A stretch of DNA of 64,000 nt from Parasponia andersonii (lineage: Eukaryota; Streptophyta; Magnoliopsida; Rosales; Cannabaceae), in contig JXTB01000159.1 in assembly GCA_002914805.1 (NCBI GenBank), positions 350,344 through 414,343 of the forward strand. Direction: 5' to 3'. Positions 1 to 9,763 of this stretch are shown here, piece after piece. The notes beneath the pieces were generated by a model. That model was not told the origin of the DNA and did not search any database. It saw only the letters and a program-made list of their open reading frames with translations. The translations under genes and the position numbers were made by a program. Every line of letters begins with the position of its first letter. Position 1 is the stretch's first letter.

Positions 1-323
1 AACGAGTTTTAATTCAGGTTCATTTTAACTCCCTTTTTTTTTTTGGTAGCCAGGAAAATAGAGGAGGCACATTTGGTCTATGCATGATTCCCTTTCTCAA
101 AAAAAAAAAAAAAAAAAGAAGGGAAAGGAAATTACCCATTTGGTTTAGATTGAGAAATTGGTGAGAATTTTGCCTTTTCTATAATGGGGTTGTGTTATCA
201 GATAATGAGGAAGATTACTGCTATATATGTGTGTGTCTGTGTGTATATCTTATTTAGTCTTTGTTGCAAATGAACAGGTTTTTCATTATGTTTAACATGT
301 TGAGAGTGATGGTTTTTATGTAG

Positions 324-3300
324 GGAGTGGATATATTTGGAAAGCGCATTGGGTTTCTCAAATTCAAAGCAGATATTTTTGACAAAGCAACTGGAGAGAA
401 GGTATGTCATGACTATCTCCTCCCCATGTGTTCTCAATCTAGTTCTGTTTTGGTCTTTTTCATCCCTGTCTTGTGTCATCAACTTCTTGTTTTTAAGTCG
501 TGCTTTCTACTTATATGAGTAATCGCCTTGCGATATACTGCCCATTTTGTTTCTGAATATTTAATTAGGACTTTGATGCTTGTTTTTAGCCATCTCCATG
601 TTTCTGTTTTGACTGAAACATATTTAGGTTCCAGGTATTGTATTTGCACGAGGACCGGCTGTAGCCATTCTGATTCTTTTGGACTCAGATGATGAGACTT
701 ATGCTGTTCTCACCGAACAGGTTTGGTCCTTTTACTTTACTCCTACACGGTTATGAGTCTTAAGCTCAAAACGAAAAAGAAAATGATTAGTACTGTTCTC
801 CTGCCATTTGCTAAATACGTTGTTGGAAATTCGTTTTTGTTCAAGGTTAGGGTCCCTGTTGGTAGGCTGATCTTGGAATTGCCTGCTGGAATGTTAGATG
901 ATGACAAAAGTGATTTTGTTGGGACTGCAGTTCGCGAGGTCTCTCTTCTGTGTGATTTACCATCTATCTGTTTGACTTATTAAGTTTTAACTTTTAGCAA
1001 GCTTAGTTGAGTTTCAAATGCATGATTACACTTTTAACAATATAACAGGTTGAAGAAGAGACTGGTATAAACTTAAATGTAGAAGACATGATAGACCTCA
1101 CTGCCTTCCTTGATTCATCTACTGGATGTAGAGTTTTTCCTTCTCCAGTAAGTTGACTTGTGCTTTTTTTCTTTAATGAGAACGCGTGCCAAAATGAGGT
1201 TTGAACTGTAGGACATTATGGTCCTGGACTAATAAACATTGTTCTACACTAGTGCCACTAACATTGCTTTTATCCTTCTGTTGTCTGAGTAAGGAAGGAA
1301 CTGTGAACGTTTGAGCTGCTTACTTTTTTTATCAATTTGCAATTCTTGCGTTTGTCTGGTTCTTATCAAAATTCTGGGAAATTAATGTTTTGGGTGTGAC
1401 TAAAATTTTATAATTAGTCAATTAAGGCACAAAATTATATATGTCACAGAAGGTTGATTAAAAAAAAAATGTGGCATGCATTGGCCAAATAAACACTATG
1501 GTACCCTGACAAGTGTCACTTCTTCATTGGAAAGTCCAATATCATGTCATTAAGGAGCTTGTGCCTCCTGTCACACAAAAACCCTAGCACTAGACATGTT
1601 TCCACAAAAGCTACATTTCTAGACGGATACTGGCGGTGTTGGTAGATTGGACAATAACTCTTCATCTCCGTCTTCCAGACTCATTGGAAGACCTCACCTA
1701 TGGTGCAACGTGTCTCTTGGATTGGAAGGCAACATCTACACAAAATCATACAACATGAGGTGTCATACCTTGAAGGTTCTCCACCAATGGCAAGACACCT
1801 CGTGCACAAGTGTCAAGCCTCTAGTCTATAGCCAATAACAAGACATTTTGCACTTAGGTGTCAAGCCGCTAAGCTCATCAAGTTTGAAGATAACACATCA
1901 AGGGCAAAGTGGCAAGCCCTAGAACTCACGCAGTTGGAGGACACTTATCAAGCAAGTGCCATTTGCTCAAAGGCTCTTAAGCCTATCTATGGCCGTTGCC
2001 ACTGTTTGGGTATTGTCTATAAATGCAAGGCATTAATGCCTTTGTAATATAATCAAGTCGTCATATATAACCTACATCATAAGTACATATATCTTTCATT
2101 CTCTCATAGTAAACTAGTGATATTTTTCTCTTCAAAATCAAGACATTCTTTTACTCTCAATTCTTCTCTTTTATCGCTTTTGTCCCTACCTATTTATCTT
2201 GCTTTTGCAGTCTAATTTACTACTTAACTCCTTCTCTCCCCTACCTACTTCCTTATTCGTGGAAGGTCATGAAATTTAATTGATTCTTGTTTATGTTTGC
2301 CATTTTGACCTCAATTTCTTATCTCGGTTTCTAGCTTCCAATAGCCATGTCGATTTGGCATCTCCATGCAAGCAACTTGGTTATGTTCTTTTGAAACTCT
2401 TCTCAAGCTTAAGCAAGCTTTTTTTTGTTTTCTCACACAGTCACACTAGTTTATAAAGGTTCTAAGTTGTGTGCTTATTTTTCTACGTGTGTTCATGATT
2501 TGTTAGTAACATAATTTTGGCTCTTCCAAATTTATGTTTTAAATCTCTAACAAGCACCCTTATTTTTGTTCATTTTGTGCTCATCATTCTCTTTAATTTT
2601 CTTGCCAAGATAGTTGCCTTTTACTTACTTCTTGTGTTTTTACTTGTCTCTGGTCATAGTTTTTGTGTCCAACTTAGGTCCGTGTCTTGTCCAACTTTCT
2701 CTATTGTTTTGGTGTCAAACTCATGCTAAGACTCATATCGAAAGGTGAGCACACAACTAAAAACCTATGTAGGCTTAGGTGACAAAACAAGTAACAAGTT
2801 TGATTAAACTTAAGAGGGATTTTTAAGGAATAACAGCAAGACCAAGTTGGAGCAATGAAGTGTCAAATGAATATGGTCTTGAAGATTAGAAGACCGAGAC
2901 ATTGAGAATGAATGAGTGATTTGGTTAAAAGCTATGAAATAAATAGTTAGAGGGATAGAGAACGAGTAGTTCAGTTAAGAGAGAAAGGTAAGAGAGATTT
3001 TGTAGTACAATTGGTAGAACAACACTAAGTAAATAACTTGGCTATTAGAAAGAGGATGGGCATTGACTTATTAATGAAAGTTAGGCAGATGTATATATCG
3101 TAGTATGTTTATGGTGTATGGATATATAATCTCAGGGACATATGGAAATGAGTATTACATTACAAAGATTAATGCCTAGTTTAAAAGGTAATACCCAAGT
3201 GGATGAGACCAACTATAGAATGGTTTAGAGCTTTGTGCAAATGACATCTTGGTTGCTAGGTGTCTTGCTACAGTTTGCTAAGTTCAAGGGCTTGACATAT

Positions 3301-4198
3301 TGTTCTTGATGTGTTGTCTCCTAACTTATGAGTTTGGGCGCTTAACACTTAAGTAGGAGGCATCTTGCTATTGGTGCACTTGAGAGCTTGGCACTAGTTG
3401 TAAAGTTGTCTAGCTATTGGCCATTGGAGCTTGGAGGTTTGACGCCTCTTGCTTTTGCAATTCTATAGAATATTGTCCTCCAGTCCAACTGAGTAGCGCC
3501 ATAGATGAGGTCTTTCTAAGAATTTGGTCAGCAGAGATTGAGAATTTGTCACTGTAAAAATGTAGCTTTGTTGAAAGCTTTGGTAGAGCCCCAAACAACA
3601 TGTCGTTTTTGTGCTATGGTTATCGCATGATGAGGTAGCACAAAGTCCTTGATAACATTACATGACATGACATTTTGAACTTTTTCAATGAGATAGTGAC
3701 ACTTGTCTTGGGGTGATGCATTTAGCCAATAAGATTTTGACATGTCGCATTTTTTTAAATGACACTTTGTAATACAATTTTTCAAGTGATTTGTGACAAT
3801 ATTTGAGCTAATAACTGGTTATAAAACTTTAATTCACACACCAAAACAATGATGTTGTAAATTAAATACTGTCGAACCTTTTCAATTGTAATTTGGTCTT
3901 TTTTTGTTCAGCTAGCTTGCTGGTAAATTCAACCTAGTTCATATTGTTTTTCCATGTTTAGGGAGGGTGCGATGAAGAAATAAGCGTGTTTCTATACAGA
4001 GGGCAGGTTGAGAAAGGAGTTATTGCCCAGCTGCAAGGCAAGGAAACAGGTCTTCGTGAACATGGTGAGTTGATCAGAGTTCGTGTGGTTCCTTATGATA
4101 AACTATGGCGCATGACAGCCGATGCAAAGGTTTTAACAGCCATTGCTCTATATGAAATGGCCAAAAGAGAAGGTCTGTTGCCGCCTCCGAAAATCTAA
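324..4198 (+). CDS. NUDT14: Nudix hydrolase 14-like (ADP-sugar diphosphatase), 3' part
   Basis: Five exons are visible: 324-401, 628-720, 846-938, 1049-1147 and 3962-4198. All have GT-AG borders and every junction is in phase 0. They encode the last 199 residues; the 5' exons lie left of the window. The Nudix helix is seen as REVEEETGI, split between exons 3 and 4, preceded by ELPAGMLDDD. This modified box lacks the canonical spacing to the first Glu. The protein ends in a basic, proline-rich tail (LLPPPKI). Plant members of this family hydrolyse ADP-glucose or ADP-ribose to AMP and sugar phosphate, usually in the plastid; the transit peptide would be outside the window. The last intron is 2.8 kb and carries a large inverted-repeat insertion. 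Family assignment is firm; NUDT14 orthology rests on recalled similarity. Confidence 0.85.
1384..3850. mobile_element. Long inverted-repeat (foldback/MULE-like) element in NUDT14 intron
   Basis: The two halves of this stretch are diverged reverse complements of each other. Matched blocks include GACAAGTGTCACT near 1510 against AGTGACACTTGTC near 3697, AACACATCAAG near 1890 against CTTGATGTGTT near 3307, and the ends TTTTGGGTGTG at 1389 against CACACCAAAA near 3838. By eye the arms run about 1384-2270 and 2930-3850, about 0.9 kb each, around a short centre. No transposase reading frame is visible, so it would be non-autonomous. I could not find a clear target-site duplication, so the exact ends and superfamily are uncertain. 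It is transcribed as part of the Nudix gene's last intron. Confidence 0.7.
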
Positions 4199-4489
4199 AT
4201 TTGATAACTTCTTTTACCATCTTACCAACGTGCCCGGGCTTTTTTGATCTTTGAGGATTGCAGAACCTACCTTACTAGACCCGTAGAGACTGTTTCTTGC
4301 CATAAGATAATTCTTCTTCCAATGACGTACTTCACAAAGAATAAAATTGCAAATTACTTTTTCCTCTCATGTAAAGGTGGTTTATCAATTTAATTGATAG
4401 CTTAACTGGTATAGTTTTGGCAGACGTGTGTAGAAAATGGCATGGAAGTTTTTGACTTTTTCACACCATTCTGCAAGATGTGCTTGAGT

Positions 4490-4600
4490 GACCCGTTTTC
4501 GTATATTAGACCCAAAATGATACAAAGTAGGAGGTCATGGACCATCCTTTATTGCGTCATATATTGTATGACAAATACATTGAACCTGCAACAACATAAT
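4490..4600. repeat. CCS 3'-flank repeat, most distal copy
   Basis: The block contains ACAAAGTAGGAGGTCATGG and ACAAATACATTGAAC. It recurs in the same order at about 5130-5215 and 6966-7055. It is the only sign of a third CCS 3' end, because no CCS exon lies between it and the next copy. A further match to the left (a CTTTTTCACACCAT motif at about 4457, also at about 6903) extends the similarity. Confidence 0.6.
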
Positions 4601-4765
4601 CAACGACGAGAATGGGAGATTAGTTAGAATAACTTTCTTTCCAGACAAGCTTTAACGTTCAAGTAGTTAGGTGACCAACCAACACAGAGGGATAGTCACA
4701 CCTGGGTTTTGCACAGAATTTTTACCACAGTTCTTAAAAGGTTTCGGCTTGTTCTAGCGCTTTAG

Positions 4766-4978
4766 CGAGGTGAAGTGAGCGGGCCAAAGTTCTATCAACC
4801 ATAGAACCTAGGCTCAGGAAAGTACCTGCAGAGATGCAGAGCCGGAAAAGGCAGACTCCGATGGCTCTGGGAATCCCTACGGGCTGAGACTAGTTTGGAG
4901 CTCACGGTCTCCTAGCCCGGAGCAACCTGACCGTCTCTAATTACTGTTATTCAATTGGTTCGTTGGATTAAGTGAAAT
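4766..4978. repeat. 213 bp repeat R, copy 1
   Basis: This block matches 6598-6822 along its length. Shared words include GAGGTGAAGTG, TGCAGAGATGCAGAG, GGGCTGAGAC and AGTTTGGAGC. It lies beyond the duplicated CCS exons, as its partner lies beyond the parental exons. It is GC-richer than its surroundings and may be a short interspersed element caught in the duplication, but no SINE family was recognised. The rest of 4199-5313 holds the 3' UTR and flank of the Nudix gene and no gene that I can support. Confidence 0.6.
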
Positions 4979-5129
4979 ACTTTTTGTCTTTCTCTATATA
5001 TGTAACTCTAATACATCAAACATGATTTGCATTTTTCTTAGGAATATACATTTTTCTCAAAGTTAACTTTTGACATCTAAGTAGAATTTAGTTACTTTTG
5101 GTGTGCATTACAACATTATATAGAGAGTC

Positions 5130-5215
5130 AAATCTTGCACAAAGTAGGAGCTCATGCTCATGGCTCATCAGTTATTACATCATATATATTGTATAGCAAA
5201 TACATTGAACTGGCT
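5130..5215. repeat. CCS 3'-flank repeat, middle copy
   Basis: The block carries GCACAAAGTAGGAGCTCATG and AAATACATTGAACTGGCTAA, almost identical to the copy at 6966-7055. It lies just 3' (in gene sense) of the duplicated terminal CCS exons. Confidence 0.65.
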
Positions 5216-5313
5216 AATTTTTTTAAGTTCTCTCAAAGACTCATAAACTAATTTTCTTCTGCCCGGTATTGATATTCAACTCGACCATCTGTACGGTATG
5301 GTGTTTGCTCAAG

Positions 5314-6213
5314 TTATTGGACCTTGTATTCATTTTTGGTGGCTGCTTCCCATATGGTGGTGCCATCACAGCTGCAAAGCTTTTTGTTGTTATCACCAAC
5401 ACCGGCAGTTCTTGCAATTACTGCAGCTGTAACACCAGAATCCGATTTGTCTTCTGTTCCATAGATCACTACGGACCGTCCGATGAGATCGGCCACTCTC
5501 AGCTCCTGTTTGATGCCCGAGAAAAAGGCGTCACCTTTCTCATCAGCGTCTAATGTTCCCAGGTCGCCAATTGGCTGAAAATCACCGAGAAAGAAGGTGT
5601 CATTTTCATAGAACAAAATTATAGTTCGCCTTGAACTTTGATACCGTTTACACCGTTGCCCTTTTATTAAATATTCTTCAATTCAAGGAGACAATGGTCA
5701 ATTCATAAACCATGAATAAAAGTGATAAAAAATACCAAAATTTCAAGCGTCACTGGTGAAATTATATTGCTTCATAAAACAAACAGATGAACGAAATAAA
5801 ATTGGTAAAAAATTTTGGACAAATTACATGAATTTTAATACAATGATCACATTGTAAGAAAAGAAAAACACTTGCAGGTTAATATGTGTGTTTCTCAAAG
5901 AGCTTAAGCGGTATTTAAATAATGGATTTCAGAAGTAAGATTACTAGAAACAAAAAATGCAAGAAAATGAATAATATCCCAATACACACCTCATTGGCAA
6001 GTAGTGCAGTTGGTGGGTTAAACACTTTCCCAGTGCTTGCAGCACCATTTGTCAGATCACCAAATTCATTGATAGACCAGCCATGTTTCTTAAGGGACAA
6101 TCCACTAAAGTTGGCTTCAACCCTAGCAAACTCCATATTTACTTGAGCCAACCGAACCACTCCAAAAATTAATGGACCTTTAAATTCAGCCACAGCAGCA
6201 GAAACAATGAAAT
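5314..6213 (-). pseudogene. Tandem duplicate of the last two CCS exons (SOD-like domain)
   Basis: Exon 5' (5990-6213, 224 nt, the same length as its parent) and exon 6' (about 5314-5574) repeat the CCS superoxide-dismutase-like domain and C-terminal domain without stops. The acceptor used by parental exon 6 (GGTGAG) is changed to GGTGAT here. A nearby TTTTCAG six bases further in would serve in frame, dropping two residues. The parental stop TAA has become CAA, and the next codon is TAA. The C-terminal copper motif reads CSCD instead of CTCD, and the tail has diverged. No HMA or transit-peptide exons belong to this copy. It could be a decaying fragment, or an alternative terminal exon pair for CCS if exon 4 can splice to it. 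RNA data would decide. Confidence 0.75.
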
Positions 6214-6597
6214 CTGCAGAGCAAGAAAGGGTGCTCATTTTTCAAAAAAAAAAAAAAAAGAGATTTTTTTTTTTGGAGAAATTGTACTTAAATTCTATCA
6301 CAATGATATAACAAAGCAAAACAAATGCCTTATTCCTCTAGAGAAGTGAAATAACTCCCATATATAAGCTCTGTAGAAAAACTCTGTTGTAGTACTTAGA
6401 TTGTACTAGTGCTACTTATTGGGTTGTACTAGGAATTGTGCCACGGTACTAGATATAGTTTTGTACTAGCTGTTGTACAATAGCCAGGACTTCAAAAGCA
6501 ATAATTGACCTGGCAATTCTCCATGAGGAGCAAAATGGTTAAATCATCATCTTCATGATATAGAACCCCGTGTAGATAAACCTGATAGTGATCATTC

Positions 6598-6822
6598 GAG
6601 GTGAAGTGGACGGGGCATGGTTCCACCAACCATAAAACCAGGCTTAGAAAGCCCCCGGGGCAACTACTGCAGAGATGCAGAGTCGGAAACCACTCAACTC
6701 CGCCGGCTTCGAGAGTCCCTATGAGGGCTGAGACCAGTTTGGAGCCCATAGACTCCTAGCCTGGAGTGACTTTGGCCGAGTATTTACCGTTATTCACCGG
6801 GTCCGTTGGACTGAGTGAATGG
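6598..6822. repeat. 225 bp repeat R, copy 2
   Basis: This is the partner of 4766-4978, sharing CTGCAGAGATGCAGAG, GGGCTGAGACCAGTTTGGAG and GTCCGTTGGA-type blocks. It sits between the duplicate and parental CCS 3' ends. The spacer at about 6370-6595 also resembles CCS intron 4 at about 8030-8310 (shared GTTGTACTAG and AATTCTCCATGA words), so part of that intron was duplicated with the exons. Confidence 0.6.
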
Positions 6823-6965
6823 TGCTAATATTATTTATGTTTTGAACGTTAAAAGAAAATTTAACAAGAAAAACATTTTTATTGGAAAAACATTTTTATT
6901 GGACTTTTTCACACCATCTAAAACTATGCAAGATCTCCTTTTGTTCTCAACATTTAATATCGACT

Positions 6966-7055
6966 CAAATCGAGCACAAAGTAGGAGCTCATGGCTCATC
7001 TATTATCACGTCAAATATTGTACCGCAAATACATTGAACTGGCTAATTTTCAAGG
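6966..7055. repeat. CCS 3'-flank repeat, parental copy
   Basis: This is the parental 3' flank of CCS, carrying GCACAAAGTAGGAGCTCATG and AAATACATTGAACTGGCTAA. Diverged copies lie at about 5130 and about 4490. Confidence 0.6.
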
Positions 7056-7172
7056 GTTTTTTATTTTTTTTTCCAGAGAAACTCAAGACTACAACTAAAA
7101 CTATTTTACTGCCGGATATAATTATTAATATTCAACTCAAGCATTTGTAATGTTTGCTGTTGGCTTAAGCTA

Positions 7173-9170
7173 TTAGACCTTGCTGGTGACGAAGTCGTTG
7201 GTGGCTTCCCAAATGGTGGTGCCATCACAGGTGCAAAGCTTTTTGTAGTTTTCACCAACACCAGCACTTCTAGCGATTACTGCAGCTGTGACACCAGAAT
7301 CTGATTTGTCTTCTGTTCCATAAATCACTATGGACCGTCCAATCAGATCAGCAACTTTTAGCTTCTGTTTGACGCCTGAGAAAAAGGCTTCACCTTTCTC
7401 ATCAGCATCTAATGTTCCCAGGTCACCCAGTGGCTGAAACTCACCAGGATTGATTATCATTTAGTGGAACAAAACAGAACTAGATTACGCATGAATGAGA
7501 TGAACAAAAAAAGACCGGTAAAAACTTTGAACAAGTTACATGAATGTTAGTACAATAATCACATTGTTGCAGGTTAATGTGTGAGCTTTTCAACAAGCTT
7601 AAGCAGTATCTAAACCATGGATTGGATAAGTAAGATACGCAGAAACAAAAAATTGCAAGAAAAGAAGTAATATGCCAAAACAAACCTCATTGGCAAGTCC
7701 TTCACTTGGTGGGTTAAACACTTTCCCAGTGCTGGCAGCACCGTTTGTCAGATCACCGAATTCATTGATAGACCAGCCATGTTTCCCAGGGGATAACCCA
7801 CTAAAGTTGGCTTCAATCCTAGCCAACTCCATATAAACCTGAGCCAAGCGAACAACGCCATAAATCACTGGACCTTTAAATTCGGCCACAGCAGCAGAAA
7901 CAAGGAAATCTGCAGAGCAAGATAAAGTGTCTTACTTGAGAAATCATACTTGATTCTATCACAAAAACATAACAAACTAAATAAGGCCTATTAAGTTATT
8001 ATTAAAAAAAAAAAAGGGACTATGTTGCAGAAAAATTCTGAGAGTTCTAGGTTGTACTAGTTGCACTAGGAATTTATACTACTATGCTAGATATAAGTTT
8101 GAACTTGTAACCTATTTACGCCTTGTAATTCTTCAAAGATAATACAAGAATTAATTCTACGTGTTTCTACACATGTTTATGGGAGCAAAATTATCTTTCT
8201 AGCTACTTGCTAGGACTTATAAGCGATAGATAATTCTCCATGATAAACCTATTATTTAAATCATCTTCATATTTTAGAACCTTGTATAGATAAACATGTG
8301 ATGATATAAAGGCTCTGAGGTGGAAAATGTGCTTCCTTTGATAACCTATCTCTTTTCCTTGTGAGAGTAGCCCCCATAAATGCAATCTTACTCTTCTGGT
8401 CAGCTTCAAATATGATGAACGTCTTGTAATGAATCAAAATTTAAATAAGCACTTACATTTTTAATTTCTCGCCCTTAAAGAAGTTCTTTTACAAGAACTC
8501 CATGGAAGAAAAAAGATTTAAACAAAAGGAAGAATAAAGCAAAAAGGGTAAGCAAACATTATTAGCAAAACTTAGTTTCCTTGTCCGAAAATATGAGAAC
8601 AGTGAATTTGGATTGAAGAGAGCTGCTTGATCATGTTAACCCAAGGTGTAGAAATCAACAACTTATTGAAACAACTAGAAGTTCATTAAGAAGGAGATCA
8701 AAACATATCAACATTAAAAATAAAAATAAAAAGACCAACCTTCAGGGACCCCCTGCCCAATAAGTCTGGCTTTTCGACCAGTCTGCTCTAAAGCTTCGGT
8801 CATGGTTTTTACGGGCGTTGAACCAAGAATTCTTACTACCTGATTGCTCAGGTCCACATCAACACTTTTAACTCCTGATACAAACAAATTTATAAGATGG
8901 GAAGATGTCAACAAAATTACTTACTAATATAATACTTCCGGAAACCTACCATTCACAGTCTGCAACTTATTCTTGACAGCATTAACACAACCCTCACACT
9001 TCATATCCACCATGTACTCTGTCTGTTACAAAATAAAAAGAACAATATTAAGTTTTATTCAAAATCAGCATAACCTTAATTGCAATCACCACTAAGGTTC
9101 TGAAGATATAGCTTTAACACAACCCTGCAACTTCTGTTCTTTCTTATTGACAAAATTTACCCCATAAGAG

Positions 9171-9215
<45 letters not shown>

Positions 9216-9763
9216 TTTTCCATAACTAAGGTTGTTTAAGATAAGCAAAACCAGTATGAAACAGCTCAAAATAAATTGATTAATCCAAACTTTGCGGGCA
9301 ACCCACTAAACAGAAAACCAAATAAGAAGAGTGTAAAACTCGAACTCACCAGTAGCTCTGGCAAGACGGCATCATTCTGCTTTGTGTTCCAAAATTCAGA
9401 TTAGAACCCATCAAAGAAAATCAAAGTATTATCATAATTCAAATGGTGCCCACCGAAGAAAGATGCAAAAAAAAAAAAATGAGATGAGTTTCTTGAATCT
9501 GAGCGAACCTGAGAGCAGGGTTCCGACATGGGCCCGGCCATTTGGAGAGCTGAGTATGGCGGAGCGAAACTTCTAACGAGGCCCAGTTGATTTGGGAGGA
9601 GAGCTTGCGTGGAAGAGAGAAAAGGGAGATATCGGGCTCTGGAAAATCGAATGGATCGAGAGGAAGAAGAAGAAGGGTGAAAGGAGTGGGCAACGGCTAG
9701 AGGTATAGACGAGGCTGCTGCAATGGCCGCTGTAGTCGTAGCCACTGACCTCAGAAGTGCCAT
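7173..9763 (-). CDS. CCS: Copper chaperone for Cu/Zn superoxide dismutase
   Basis: Six exons read on the minus strand: 9509-9763, 9350-9376, 8950-9022, 8740-8874, 7686-7909 and 7173-7439. They total 981 nt, giving 326 aa with all phases consistent. Residues 1 to about 74 form a Ser/Arg-rich plastid transit peptide. Met75 and Met79 are possible internal starts for a cytosolic form, as known for Arabidopsis CCS. Exon 3 holds the HMA copper site MKCEGC. Exons 5-6 encode the SOD-like domain (HGWSINEFGDLTNGAAST) and end with domain 3 (LCTCDGT, the CxC copper-transfer motif) and the tail TSKV. The protein loads copper into Cu/Zn-SOD. The start at 9763 was chosen as the first ATG; an upstream in-frame TTG is not credible. 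The last two exons are duplicated downstream. Confidence 0.93.
9173..9213. repeat. (GA)n microsatellite in CCS intron 2
   Basis: About twenty uninterrupted GA units lie in the intron between CCS exons 2 and 3. It is a likely polymorphic site, with no other role seen. Confidence 0.95.

Noticed and set aside
2517..2729. Hydrophobic 70-codon frame in the NUDT14 intron
   Set aside because: It lies in the centre of the inverted-repeat element, has a T-rich composition, and has no recognisable domain.
5314..5616. Duplicate CCS exon 6' as a stand-alone small gene starting at an upstream Met
   Set aside because: The start would lie in intron sequence, and the frame is colinear with the parental terminal exon, so it is an exon copy and not an independent gene.
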